The translations under genes were made by a program, and so were the position numbers. Below, piece by piece: positions 7,477 to 15,749 of a stretch of DNA of 50,958 nt; within the stretch, counting starts at the first letter, position 1, and each line of letters starts with the position of its first letter. The notes below the pieces were generated by a model that had not been told where the DNA came from, searched no databases, and saw only the letters and a list, made by a program, of their open reading frames with translations. The DNA comes from an uncultured Eubacteriales bacterium. GTDB taxonomy: Bacteria > Bacillota > Clostridia > Christensenellales > Aristaeellaceae. The stretch lies in assembly GCA_902761755.1 (NCBI GenBank), contig CACWLP010000012.1, positions 1 to 50,958 of the forward strand, given 5' to 3'.

Positions 7477-8567
7477 CCACCGACAAAGTGCTCATGAAGG
7501 GCAACGAAGCCTTCGCCGAGGCCGCCATCCGCGGCGGCGCCCGGCTGTATTTCGGCTATCCCATCACCCCCCAGAGCGAAGTGCCCGAGTATATGAGCCG
7601 GGAGCTTCCCAAGGTGGGCGGCTGCTTCATCCAGGCGGAGAGCGAGCTGGGGGCCATCAACATGGCCTACGGCGCCGGCGCCGCGGGCGGCAGCGTGTTC
7701 ATTTCTTCCTCTTCCCCCGGCATCGCCCTGATGCAGGAGGGCATGAGCTTCCTCTGCTCCGCGGAGGTGCCGCTGCTGGCCATGAACGTCAGCCGCGGCG
7801 GGCCCGGCATCGGCGGCATCCAGCCCGGCCAGGCGGACTATTACCAGGTCACCCGGGGCGGCGGCAACGGCGACTATCATATCCCCGTGTTCGCCCCCGC
7901 GTCCATTCAGGAGGCGGTGGACCTGCTCTACGAAGGCACCGAGCTGGCCCAGACCTGGCGCAACCCCATCATGGTCTTCACCGACGGCATGGTGGGCCAG
8001 ATGATGGAGCCCGTGAAGCTGCCGGATTACAAGCCCGTCCTCAAGCCCAGCGAAATCGCCGCGGCCCGGAACTGGGCCTGCACCGGCTACACCGACCGGG
8101 GCGGCGACAAGGAGCGCCGGGTGGTCAAATCCCTGCGCATGCAGCCCGAAAAGCTGGAAGAGCACGTGGAAAAGCTGTTTGAAAAATACGCCCGGGCCGA
8201 AAAGGAGCTGGCCCGCTGGGAGAGCGAAAACCTCAAGGGCGCGGAGGTCGTATTCGTGTCCTTCGGCACCACCGCCCGCATCTGCCGGGAAGCCATCGAG
8301 ATCCTGGCAAGCCGGGGCGTAAAGGCCGGGCTCATCCGGCCCATCAGCCTGTGGCCCTTCCCCAACAAAGCCTTCGATGAGATCGACTTTGGCACCACGA
8401 AAGCCGTCATTTCCGCCGAGCTTTCCATGGGCCAGATGATCACCGACGTGCAGCTGGCCCTGAACGGCCGCCTGCCCGTTTTCCTGGCCCACCGCACCGG
8501 CGGCATGGTGCCCACCTCGCCGGAAGTGGCCGCCCGGGCCCAGGCTGTATTGGAGGGATTGAAATGA
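7473..8567 (+). CDS. vorB: 2-oxoacid:ferredoxin oxidoreductase alpha subunit, VorB type
   Basis: A 364-residue subunit of the cytoplasmic enzyme that interconverts a 2-oxoacid plus CoA with acyl-CoA, CO2 and reduced ferredoxin. The N-terminal domain has the family signature GNEAFAEAAIRGG and YFGYPITPQSE. It is followed by the pyrimidine-binding region (AESELGAINMAYGAGAAG, SSSSPGIALMQEG) and a transketolase C-terminal-like domain (VSFGTTARICREA, GLIRPISLWPFP). The overall look matches the VorB group usually named 3-methyl-2-oxobutanoate dehydrogenase. Substrate range in this group is often broad, so branched-chain preference is likely rather than proven. The start is the ATG overlapping the ferredoxin stop; the longer opening inside that gene is not used. 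Confidence 0.93.
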   Translation: MTTDKVLMKGNEAFAEAAIRGGARLYFGYPITPQSEVPEYMSRELPKVGGCFIQAESELGAINMAYGAGAAGGSVFISSSSPGIALMQEGMSFLCSAEVPLLAMNVSRGGPGIGGIQPGQADYYQVTRGGGNGDYHIPVFAPASIQEAVDLLYEGTELAQTWRNPIMVFTDGMVGQMMEPVKLPDYKPVLKPSEIAAARNWACTGYTDRGGDKERRVVKSLRMQPEKLEEHVEKLFEKYARAEKELARWESENLKGAEVVFVSFGTTARICREAIEILASRGVKAGLIRPISLWPFPNKAFDEIDFGTTKAVISAELSMGQMITDVQLALNGRLPVFLAHRTGGMVPTSPEVAARAQAVLEGLK

Positions 8568-9316
8568 AGCCGATTTTTGAATACACCAAGGGCATGACCG
8601 AAATGTCCACCCACTACTGCCCCGGCTGCACTCACGGCATCGCCCACCGGATCATCATGGAAGTGCTGGATGAAATGGGCGAACTGGGCAACACCATCGG
8701 CGTGGCCCCCATCGGCTGCTCCGTTATGGCGCATCAGTACATGAACGTGGATATGTGCGAAGCCGCCCACGGCCGCGCCCCCGCGGTGGCCAGCGGCATC
8801 CGCCGGGTGCACCCGGACAAGACGGTGTTCACCTATCAGGGCGACGGCGATTTGGCCTCCATCGGCACCGCCGAGATCGTCCACGCGGCGGTCCGCGGCG
8901 AAAAATTCACCGCCTTCTTCATCAACAACGGCATCTACGGCATGACCGGCGGCCAGATGGCCCCCACCACCCTCATCGGCCAGCGCAGCACCACCAGCCA
9001 GGACGGCCGCAGCAAGGAGCTCAACGGCATGCCCATCAAAATGAGCGAAATGCTGGCCTCCATCGACGGCGCGGTGTATGTGGAGCGCGTGGCGCTGGAC
9101 AGCCCCGCCCACGTGCGCCAGGCGAAAAAGGCCGTGCGGAAAGCCTTCGAGATCCAGAAAAAGGGCCTGGGCTTCACCCTGATCGAATTCCTGTCCACCT
9201 GCCCCACCAACTGGGGCATGACCCCCGTGAAAGCCCTGGAATGGGTGCGCAACAACGTGATGGCGTACTATCCCATCGGCGTGATCAAGGAACCGAAGGA
9301 GGCGGAAGAAGCATGA
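8564..9316 (+). CDS. 2-oxoacid:ferredoxin oxidoreductase beta subunit (thiamine-diphosphate binding)
   Basis: A 250-residue catalytic subunit. CPGCTHG at Cys19/Cys22 supplies cluster or structural cysteines. The thiamine-diphosphate/Mg motif runs from GDGD near residue 93 to INNGIYGMTGGQ near 120. It forms the active site together with VorB. Its ATG overlaps the VorB stop by four bases, and its own end overlaps the gamma subunit start, so expression should be stoichiometric. Confidence 0.94.
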   Translation: MKPIFEYTKGMTEMSTHYCPGCTHGIAHRIIMEVLDEMGELGNTIGVAPIGCSVMAHQYMNVDMCEAAHGRAPAVASGIRRVHPDKTVFTYQGDGDLASIGTAEIVHAAVRGEKFTAFFINNGIYGMTGGQMAPTTLIGQRSTTSQDGRSKELNGMPIKMSEMLASIDGAVYVERVALDSPAHVRQAKKAVRKAFEIQKKGLGFTLIEFLSTCPTNWGMTPVKALEWVRNNVMAYYPIGVIKEPKEAEEA

Positions 9317-9840
9317 GCACCTACAAAATGTTTTTCGCCGGTTCCGGCGGCCAGGGCGTGCTTTTGATGGGCCAGATGATCGCCCAGGCGGCCATGCTGG
9401 AAGGCAAGGAAGCCACCTTCCTTCCCTCCTACGGCCCCGAAATGCGCGGCGGCACCGCCAACTGCACCGTGGTGGTCAGCGACAAGCCCATCGCCTGCCC
9501 CCTGATCTACGAGGCGGACATCGCGGTGGTCATGAACCTGCCCTCCATGGATAAGTTCGAGCCCATGGTCAAGCCCGGCGGGTATATGTTCTACAACGAA
9601 TCCATCATCGACCGCAAAGCGAACCGCAGCGACATCCAGGCCGTCGCCGTGGACCTGGCCGCCCGCGCCGCCGCCCTGGGCAACGACAAGGTGGCCAACA
9701 TGGTGATGCTGGGCGAAGTGGTGCGCCGCACGGGCGTGGTGAAGCCCGAAACCATCTGCAACGAGGTGTTCGCGGAGAAGTTCACCGGCCGCAAGGCCGC
9801 CCTGATCCCCCTGAACAGGCAGGCGTTCCTGGGCGAGTGA
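9313..9840 (+). CDS. 2-oxoacid:ferredoxin oxidoreductase gamma subunit
   Basis: A 175-residue gamma-type subunit with the expected GSGGQGVLLMGQ at residues 10-21, PSYGPEMRGGTANC near 37-50 and a terminal LIPLNRQAF segment. It completes the set delta-alpha-beta-gamma. The start is the ATG that overlaps the beta subunit stop; GAAGGAGGCGGAAG lies just before it. A long antisense-free opening reading into the preceding gene in this frame is not a coding extension. A terminator follows at 9858-9887. Confidence 0.93.
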   Translation: MSTYKMFFAGSGGQGVLLMGQMIAQAAMLEGKEATFLPSYGPEMRGGTANCTVVVSDKPIACPLIYEADIAVVMNLPSMDKFEPMVKPGGYMFYNESIIDRKANRSDIQAVAVDLAARAAALGNDKVANMVMLGEVVRRTGVVKPETICNEVFAEKFTGRKAALIPLNRQAFLGE

Positions 9841-9857
9841 TCCAGAGGGCACCCATC

Positions 9858-9887
9858 ACGGAAGGGCATTCCTGCTCTTCCGTTTTT
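9858..9887 (+). terminator. Terminator of the oxidoreductase operon
   Basis: Stem ACGGAAG (9858-9864) and CTTCCGT (9877-9883) followed by a T-run, 18 bp after the gamma subunit stop codon. Confidence 0.85.
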
Positions 9888-9955
9888 CATTGCCGCTGGC
9901 GTTTTTCCCGAAAATCTGATAGAATCAGATCAGCCCGTCCGGAAAGGATCTTGCT

Positions 9956-10507
9956 ATGGGAAACAAATGCTTGCAATTATTCCTTACGTTTATGAAGATC
10001 GGCGCCTTCACCTTTGGCGGCGGCTACGCCATGATCCCGCTGATCCAGCGGGAGGCGGGGGAAAACCGGCGCTGGATCGATGAAAACGAGCTGATGGAGA
10101 TCGTGGCCATCGCCGAATCCACCCCCGGCCCCATCGCCGTGAACGCCGCCACCTTCATCGGCCGGAAAACGGCGGGGTTTCAGGGGGCGGTCTGCGCCAC
10201 GCTGGGGGTGGTGCTGCCCTCGTTCCTGATCATCTTTGCCCTGTCCGCGGTGCTGCAGGCCTTCCGGTCCCTGCGGATCGTGGCCTACGCCTTTTTCGGC
10301 GTCCGTGCGGGGGTATTGGCCCTGATTGCCCGGGCGCTGATCACCCTGCTGCGCAAATGTCCCCGGGACCCGGCGGCTTACCTGACGATGGCGGCGGCGT
10401 TCCTGGCTATCACGCTCCTGCAGGTAAGCCCCGTCACGGTGGTGCTGTGCTGCGCGCTGCTGGGCGCCGGCGCGGCGCTGCTGGGCAGAAGGGGGGAAAA
10501 GCCGTGA
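9956..10507 (+). CDS. Chromate transporter family protein, first half-size subunit
   Basis: A 183-residue inner-membrane protein of the CHR family. It has the N-terminal signature FTFGGGYAMIPLIQ at about residues 18-31, followed by ESTPGPIAVNAATFIG. It is half the length of the classical two-domain ChrA, as in the short-chain CHR pairs. The second half-size gene follows with a four-base overlap, and the two are expected to insert in opposite orientations and work as a heterodimer. Chromate is the named substrate of the family, but in gut anaerobes the natural anion is unknown. AAAGGA precedes the start. Confidence 0.93.
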   Translation: MGNKCLQLFLTFMKIGAFTFGGGYAMIPLIQREAGENRRWIDENELMEIVAIAESTPGPIAVNAATFIGRKTAGFQGAVCATLGVVLPSFLIIFALSAVLQAFRSLRIVAYAFFGVRAGVLALIARALITLLRKCPRDPAAYLTMAAAFLAITLLQVSPVTVVLCCALLGAGAALLGRRGEKP

Positions 10508-11079
10508 TCTGCCTGGAGCTGTTCTGGACGCTGTTCAAGATCGGCGCCTTCACCTTCGGCGGCGGCTACGCCATGCTGCCCCTGATCCAGAGCGAGGTGG
10601 AAAGCCGCGGCTGGCTGCCGCTTACGCAGCTGGTGGATTTCGTGGCGGTGAGCGAAAGCACCCCCGGCCCCTTTGCCGTGAATATCGCCACCTATGTGGG
10701 CGCGGTGCGCGCCGGGCTGCCCGGAGCGCTGTGCGCCACGCTGGGGGTGGTGCTGCCTTCCTTCGTCATCATTCTGCTGGTGGCGAGGGCCTATGACCGG
10801 TTCAAAACCAGCCCGCTGCTCCGCGGGATGATGGCGTCGCTCCGGCCCGCCGTGATCGGCCTCATCGCCGCGGCGCTGCTGTCCCTGAGCCGGGCGGTGC
10901 TCAGCCCCGGCGGCGCGTCCTTCTCCATGTTTGCCGATCCCGCTTTCTGGGCTTCCCTTTGCATTTTTGCGGTCATGCTGTATCTGGCCCTGCGCAGGCG
11001 CCATCCCATCCTGCTGATCGGCCTTTCCGCCGCCGCGGGGATCGCCGCGGGCTTCGCCCTGAACCTGCCCGTGCCCTGA
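10504..11079 (+). CDS. Chromate transporter family protein, second half-size subunit
   Basis: A 191-residue homologue of the preceding protein with the same FTFGGGYAMLPLIQ, ESTPGPFAVNIATYVG and CATLGVVLPSF elements. The start is GTG at 10504, within the stop of the first subunit (GTGA overlap); the longer in-frame extension lies wholly inside the first gene and is not used. The tight coupling fits an obligate pair. A textbook terminator follows at 11115-11141. Confidence 0.92.
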   Translation: MICLELFWTLFKIGAFTFGGGYAMLPLIQSEVESRGWLPLTQLVDFVAVSESTPGPFAVNIATYVGAVRAGLPGALCATLGVVLPSFVIILLVARAYDRFKTSPLLRGMMASLRPAVIGLIAAALLSLSRAVLSPGGASFSMFADPAFWASLCIFAVMLYLALRRRHPILLIGLSAAAGIAAGFALNLPVP

Positions 11080-11114
11080 TCTGGCCGGATAATTATGCGC
11101 ATATTCCCCCGTCT

Positions 11115-11141
11115 CCGGCCCTTCGGGGCCGGCCTTTTTTT
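11115..11141 (+). terminator. Terminator of the chromate transporter pair
   Basis: CCGGCCC (11115-11121), TTCG loop, GGGCCGG (11126-11132), then a run of seven T. Confidence 0.93.
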
Positions 11142-11200
11142 GATCTTTTCCGTCCAAAACGGTGAAAATATTACATTTTTCGTACAAATGCCGACAAACC

Positions 11201-11229
11201 TTGCAATAGTGGTGCCGCCATGATAATAT
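11201..11229 (+). promoter_or_regulatory. Possible promoter of the small anchored protein
   Basis: TTGCAA (11201-11206), 17 bp, TAATAT (11224-11229). An overlapping GATAAT at 11222 would give a short 15 bp spacer. The region is AT-rich, unlike its surroundings. Confidence 0.45.
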
Positions 11230-11264
11230 ATACAATATATTGTAGGGGAAGGGGGCGTTTGGCC

Positions 11265-11738
11265 ATGAATGGGTGGCTGCTGTTTTTGGGTGCCGCCGTT
11301 CTGGGGCTGACCGTCCTGCTGATCCAGGGGCGCATCGCAAAACAGCATGAAGAAATGTATAAACAGCGCATGAAGGGGAGCATGCTTTATTATGAAATCT
11401 ATCCCCTCATCCAAGAAGCCCACCGCCACGACCTGGACCGCGTGATCATCGAGCGCAGCCGCATCGCTTTTTACGCCGTATGTCCTCCGGGGGAGGTGGG
11501 CAGTTATCTGCTCAGCGATTACGGCCACCGCCCGCTGAACCCGGACCGGGTCTGGGCCCTGACCCAGCTGATCGCGGATGAATTCCCGCTGCTTCGGGAA
11601 AAGGGCTGCTACCGCCTCAAACGCTTCGTCATCACCCGGCCCAACGGCCAGAAGGACGACGCCTACCAGTTCATCATCCGCACCCCGTATAAGACCGATC
11701 TGATGTACGCCCGACAGCGCAAGCCGCAGCTGTACTGA
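11265..11738 (+). CDS. Small single-pass membrane protein of unknown function
   Basis: A 157-residue protein with one N-terminal transmembrane segment (residues about 3-20) and a mostly soluble domain. The soluble part has charged stretches (EIYPLIQEAHRHDLDRVIIERSRIAFYAV) and an RPNGQKDD turn, with mixed helices and strands. I do not recognise the family. The start at 11265 is chosen because GGGGAAGGGGG lies before it and the membrane anchor begins at once; the ATG 45 bp upstream would add residues without a ribosome site. It stands alone between two terminator-like regions. Confidence 0.78.
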   Translation: MNGWLLFLGAAVLGLTVLLIQGRIAKQHEEMYKQRMKGSMLYYEIYPLIQEAHRHDLDRVIIERSRIAFYAVCPPGEVGSYLLSDYGHRPLNPDRVWALTQLIADEFPLLREKGCYRLKRFVITRPNGQKDDAYQFIIRTPYKTDLMYARQRKPQLY

Positions 11739-12159
11739 TCCCCTTCGCCCAGCGCGACAAAAGAGCAAGGAGCACGACGAGGGCTCCGCCCTCGCGCTCC
11801 CGCTGGGGTGCAAGGTGCACCCCAGACCCCGCCGGCTGCGGATAGTACGGAACTTGCTCATCAAGCAGCTTCCCGCAGCAGCGGTAAGTTTCCGGGCAGG
11901 CCAGCTTTGCTGGCCGGGCTGTGCGCAGAGCGTACAGCAAAAGCCAGGCAGCTGACCGAAAATGAATTCATTCATTTTGCGGTCAGCTGCCCGGCTTTTC
12001 CTTTGCCCGGAAACTCGCTTGACGTGGTTCACCCTGCAGGCGCAGTTTGTTTGTTCGTCTTTTCTGCAAACATCGCCCGAATGGGTCCAGGGGGTGAAGC
12101 CCCCTGGTGCAGGGTTTCAGGGGCCGCACAGGCCCCTGACGTTCCTCCCCCGGCCTTTA
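11739..12159. other. Gene-free region rich in hairpins
   Basis: No credible gene. It holds five perfect or near-perfect palindromes: 11778-11794, 11803-11825, the nested structure 11887-12015, 12087-12107 and 12118-12138. The last two lie just past the phosphofructokinase stop codon on the minus strand. They lack T-runs but may still shape the 3' end. Confidence 0.7.
11887..12015. repeat. Nested inverted-repeat element
   Basis: Outer arms AGTTTCCGGGCA (11887-11898) and TGCCCGGAAACT (12004-12015) enclose two further structures. One is a small hairpin GGCCAGC-TTT-GCTGGCC near 11900. The other is a 61 bp near-perfect palindrome (11939-11999) with AAAAGCC/GGCTTTT ends and a GGCAGCTGACCG arm around an AAAATGAATTCATT centre. 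Such nested symmetry is typical of a small non-autonomous element or a structured RNA. It has no open frame of its own. Confidence 0.65.
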
Positions 12160-13233
12160 TCAGTCTCCGAACAGGATGCCCATATCCCTCGCCACCTTCA
12201 CCATCTGGTGATCCACAGGCACGGGCTTGGGGATACCGGCGATATCGGCCAGACGGTTGTGGGTGATGTTGTTGCCCACCAGCGCCACGGAGAAGCCGTA
12301 TTCGCCCCGGTCGATGAGCTGGGCGGCGTGGACGCCGAACTGGGTGGCCAGCACCCGGTCATAGGCGCTGGGAGAGCCGCCGCGCTGGATATAGCCCGGC
12401 ACCACGGCCCGGCCTTCCACGCCCACCATTTCGGTCAGCTCTTTTGCGATGCGGTTGGCGATGCCGTTGAAGCCCTCCTCCAGCCGGGCCGCCTCCCGCT
12501 CTTTCTTCTTCATCTTGGCTTCCTTCTTGGTCATGGCGCCCTCGGCCACGGCGATGATGGAGAACGCCTTTTTATTCTTGGCCCGGGCCTCCACCACCTT
12601 GGCCACTTCCTTGATATCGTAGGGGATCTCCGGCAGCAGCACCACATCCGCGCCGCCGGCCAGGCCGGAATACAGCGTCAGCCACCCCGCTTTGTTGCCC
12701 ATGATCTCCACCACGATGGTGCGGCCATGGCTGGCGGCGGTGGTGTGCAGGCGGTCGATGACCGCGGTGGCGATGTCCACGGCGGTGTGGAAGCCGAAGG
12801 TAAAGTCCGTGCCGTAGATGTCGTTGTCGATGGTCTTGGGCAATCCGATGACGTTCAAGCCCTCCTGGGAAAGCAGGTTGGCGGTCTTGTGGGTGCCGTT
12901 GCCGCCCAGGGTCACCAGGCAGTCCAGCTTCATGGCGGCGTAGTTCTTCTTCATGGCCGCCACCTTGTCCACGTTATCCTCGCCGATCACCTGCATGTTG
13001 CGGAAGGGCTGGCGGCTGGTGCCCAGGATGGTGCCGCCCAGGGTGAGGATGCCGGAAAACTGGCTGCGCTTCATTTCCTGCCATTCCCCTTCGATCAGCC
13101 CGCGGTAGCCGTCCGCGATGCCCACGATCTCCGCGTCAAACATTTCATAGGCCGCCCGGGCCACGCCCCGGATGGTGGCGTTCAGGCCGGGGCAGTCGCC
13201 GCCGCTGGTCAGGATGCCGATTCTGCGCTTCAT
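12160..13233 (-). CDS. pfkA: 6-phosphofructokinase, ATP-type group III
   Basis: A 357-residue glycolytic kinase that converts fructose 6-phosphate to fructose 1,6-bisphosphate. Visible are GGDCPGLN (residues 11-18), GGNGTHK (110-116), PKTIDNDI (132-139) and MGNKAGW near 180. The residue equivalent to position 104 of the E. coli enzyme is Gly, which permits ATP; pyrophosphate enzymes have Asp there. The residue equivalent to 124 is Lys, as in group III and pyrophosphate enzymes. This combination is known in ATP-dependent group III members. The start is the second Met (13233), eight bases after AAGGAGG; the first Met lies upstream of that site. Its own promoter is at 13260-13288. Confidence 0.93.
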   Translation of the reverse strand: MKRRIGILTSGGDCPGLNATIRGVARAAYEMFDAEIVGIADGYRGLIEGEWQEMKRSQFSGILTLGGTILGTSRQPFRNMQVIGEDNVDKVAAMKKNYAAMKLDCLVTLGGNGTHKTANLLSQEGLNVIGLPKTIDNDIYGTDFTFGFHTAVDIATAVIDRLHTTAASHGRTIVVEIMGNKAGWLTLYSGLAGGADVVLLPEIPYDIKEVAKVVEARAKNKKAFSIIAVAEGAMTKKEAKMKKKEREAARLEEGFNGIANRIAKELTEMVGVEGRAVVPGYIQRGGSPSAYDRVLATQFGVHAAQLIDRGEYGFSVALVGNNITHNRLADIAGIPKPVPVDHQMVKVARDMGILFGD

Positions 13234-13259
13234 GCAAGTGTCCTCCTTCAATATTGTTT

Positions 13260-13288
13260 ATTAAATGGCATGCCGCCTTTGATGCCAA
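13260..13288 (-). promoter_or_regulatory. Promoter of phosphofructokinase
   Basis: On the minus strand TTGGCA (13283-13288), 17 bp, TTTAAT (13260-13265). It starts five bases after the stop codon of the upstream ATPase gene, so pfkA can be expressed apart from that operon. Confidence 0.6.
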
Positions 13289-13292
13289 TGAA

Positions 13293-14930
13293 TCAGCGCC
13301 GCCTTCTCCCGTTCAGGCCCAGGATGCCCAGCAGATTCCGCCCCAGGGTGCGGCCCAGCTCCCGGCCCGCGCCATTGACGGCGGAGGTGGCGAAGGAATC
13401 CAGCAGCTGCTCCGCCTTGGTCATTTCGCTGCGCTTCTTCGCGGGCCGCTTCGCCGGGGACACGGGCACCGCGTCCACGATCGCCGGGGCGGCGCTCTCC
13501 GCCGGAGCGGGGGCGGGATACTCCGCCGGGATGAGCGAGGGGATGGGCCGGTCCTCATACAGGCCCGTTTCCGGGTTGTACACCTTGAAATACGTCACCT
13601 GGGGCGCGTTTTCCCCCGCCGCGGCAGGCATTTCCCCCGCCGCCTGAGCCACCTGGCCGCCCAGGATCTCATAAGCGCTCTGCCGGTCGAAGGGCGTATC
13701 GTACTTTTCGCCCACCCCGTCCGTTTCCATCATCACGGCGCGCAGATCGTCCGAAACGGTGCCGATGTGGGACTGGGGCGGCAGGATCACCGCCCGGCGC
13801 ACCACCCCCGGGGTGCCGTCTGCCTGGAGGAAGGAAAGCAGCGCTTCGCCGGTGGCCAGCTCGCCCAGCGCATTTTCCGTATCGAAATCCGGGTTCTGCC
13901 GGAAGGTCTGGGCCGCGGCCCGCAATGTCTTCTGCTCCCGGGGCGTATACGCCCGCAGGGCGTGCTGCACCCGGTTGGACAGCTGGCCCAGCACGGAGGA
14001 GGGCACGTCCGTGGGCGACTGGGTGACGAAATATACGCCCACGCCCTTTGAACGGATCAGCCGCACCGTCTGCTCGATCTTTTCCATCAGCGCCTTGGGG
14101 CACTCGTCGAAGAGCAGATGGGCTTCGTCGAAAAAGAACACCATCCGGGGCAGGGGCTGATCCCCCCGCTCCGGCAGCAATTCGTAAAGCTCTCCCAGCA
14201 GCCACAGCATGAACATGGCGTACATCCGGGGCCGGAGGAACAGTTTGTCCGCCGCCAGGATATTCACCGTGCCCCGGCCGTCCTCGTCCCGGGAGAGGAA
14301 ATCGTTCATGTCCAGGGCGGGCTCCCCGAAGAACGCCTCCGTCCCCTGGTCCTCCAGGATGGCGATGGCCCGCTGGATGGCGCCCACGGTGGCCTTGGCA
14401 ATATTGCCGTATTCCAGGGTATAGCGCTTGGCGTTTTCCCCCACATAGGCCAGCATGGCCTTCAGGTCCTTCAGGTCCAGCAGGGGCATGCGCTCGTGAT
14501 CCGATATGCGGAATACCGCGTGCATCACCCCCGTCTGGGTCTCGTTCAGCCCCATCATCCGGGAAAGCAGCAGCGGCCCCATTTCGCTCACCGTGGCGCG
14601 GACGGGATGGCCCCTTTCGCCGAACACGTCCCAGAACGCCGCCGGGCAGCCCTGGAAGGAGAACCGCTCCACGCCGCAGGCTTCCAGCCGTTTCCGGATC
14701 TTCTCGTTGGTTTCCCCCGGCTTGCACAGGCCCGCCAGGTCGCCCTTCACATCCGCCAGGAACACCGGTACCCCCAGCTGGGAAAAGCCTTCGGCCAGCA
14801 CCTGCAGCGTGACCGTTTTCCCCGTGCCGGTGGCCCCGGCGATGAGCCCGTGGCGGTTGGCCATTTCAGGCAGCAGGCATACCGCGCCGTCCGGGGCGGA
14901 GCCCACGTGGATCCCGTTTTCCGTCAGCAT
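13293..14930 (-). CDS. HerA-like (DUF853/YjgR family) ATPase
   Basis: A 545-residue FtsK/HerA-superfamily ATPase. Walker A is AGATGTGKT at residues 31-39, and the Walker B strand MVFFFDEAHLLF lies near 262-273. It also has a VTQSPTDVPSSVLGQLSNR segment and the arginine-rich tail of the family. An Ala/Pro-rich linker (about 440-510) precedes a basic C-terminal helix (GRRRR end). The family is annotated as bipolar-helicase-like but its biological job is unclear. No NurA nuclease is nearby, so end-resection is not supported here. The start at 14930 is the Met after AAGGAG and puts the domain at the N-terminus; the longer upstream reading lies inside the dehydrogenase gene. It is the last gene of a four-gene operon, two bases after the short-chain dehydrogenase. 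Confidence 0.9.
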   Translation of the reverse strand: MLTENGIHVGSAPDGAVCLLPEMANRHGLIAGATGTGKTVTLQVLAEGFSQLGVPVFLADVKGDLAGLCKPGETNEKIRKRLEACGVERFSFQGCPAAFWDVFGERGHPVRATVSEMGPLLLSRMMGLNETQTGVMHAVFRISDHERMPLLDLKDLKAMLAYVGENAKRYTLEYGNIAKATVGAIQRAIAILEDQGTEAFFGEPALDMNDFLSRDEDGRGTVNILAADKLFLRPRMYAMFMLWLLGELYELLPERGDQPLPRMVFFFDEAHLLFDECPKALMEKIEQTVRLIRSKGVGVYFVTQSPTDVPSSVLGQLSNRVQHALRAYTPREQKTLRAAAQTFRQNPDFDTENALGELATGEALLSFLQADGTPGVVRRAVILPPQSHIGTVSDDLRAVMMETDGVGEKYDTPFDRQSAYEILGGQVAQAAGEMPAAAGENAPQVTYFKVYNPETGLYEDRPIPSLIPAEYPAPAPAESAAPAIVDAVPVSPAKRPAKKRSEMTKAEQLLDSFATSAVNGAGRELGRTLGRNLLGILGLNGRRRR

Positions 14931-14932
14931 CG

Positions 14933-15745
14933 TCAACGCTCCTTTTTTCCGCCGTCCGACAGGATCTTCCGGATCAGATACAGCCGCAGCCGGCAGGGAA
15001 GGCATCGCATCCCCAGCAGCAGCGGATTGCGGTTCACATTGTACACGGGCCGGGGGCGCTTTTTCTTAAGCGCCCGGCAGATCAGCCCCGCGATCCTTTC
15101 CGGCGGCACGTGCCGGGCCTCCACCCGGTCCACGATGCGCCGGAAGCGCGCCGCGTTGACGGGGTACAGCCGCGTGTTTTCGCAGAAGAGCCGCAGCTTT
15201 TCCGTGGACGCCGGCAGCAGCGGCGTATCCACCGCCCCCGGGCGCACCACGATCACCCGTTTTCCCAGCAGCTGCAGTTCCATCTGCAGCGACAGGGCGT
15301 ATTTTTCCTCCGCCGCTTTCGTGGCCGCGTAGATGCCGGTAAAGGGCAGCGGCGGCAGGGGCGCCAGCTCGCTGGTGACGATCACGATGCGGCCGTCCGC
15401 CCGCAGAAGCGGCAGCGCCAGGCGGTTCACCCGGTACGCCGCCAGCACGTTCACCCGGAAATCCCGGATGAAATCCTCCTCCGGCATCTCCGCCAGGGAA
15501 TTGAGATCGTAGATCCCCGCGATGTGCACGACGCCGTCCAGCCCGTCCGTTTCCGCCCGGACCGCGTCCAGCGCTTTTTCGGTTTCCCCCGGCGCGGCCA
15601 GATCCGCCGTCAGGCAGATCCACTTTTCCTCCCCCGTCCCCGGCTTCCGGTCCACGCCGAAGACCCGGTGGCCCGCCGCCGTCAGCCTTTCGCACACCGC
15701 CCGGCCCATGCCGCCGTAGGCGCCCGTCACAAGATAATCGCCCAT
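14933..15745 (-). CDS. Short-chain dehydrogenase/reductase
   Basis: A 270-residue Rossmann-fold oxidoreductase. The cofactor loop is TGAYGGMG (residues 7-14) and the NNAG equivalent is HIAGIYD. The catalytic Ser is in VTSEL, and the Tyr and Lys are in IYAATK. An Arg-Lys-containing VDRKPG after the second strand suggests NADP(H). The C-terminal 40 residues are basic and partly hydrophobic, perhaps membrane-associating. It lies four bases after ispDF and two before the ATPase gene, so it is translationally coupled in the operon. No clear ribosome site precedes its ATG. The substrate is unknown. Confidence 0.92.
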   Translation of the reverse strand: MGDYLVTGAYGGMGRAVCERLTAAGHRVFGVDRKPGTGEEKWICLTADLAAPGETEKALDAVRAETDGLDGVVHIAGIYDLNSLAEMPEEDFIRDFRVNVLAAYRVNRLALPLLRADGRIVIVTSELAPLPPLPFTGIYAATKAAEEKYALSLQMELQLLGKRVIVVRPGAVDTPLLPASTEKLRLFCENTRLYPVNAARFRRIVDRVEARHVPPERIAGLICRALKKKRPRPVYNVNRNPLLLGMRCLPCRLRLYLIRKILSDGGKKER

Positions 15746-15749
15746 GGCG

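Noticed and set aside
11962-13647. A 561-codon plus-strand frame across the phosphofructokinase gene
   Set aside because: Antisense to pfkA and to the end of the ATPase gene; no ribosome site and His/Gly/Ala-rich shadow composition.
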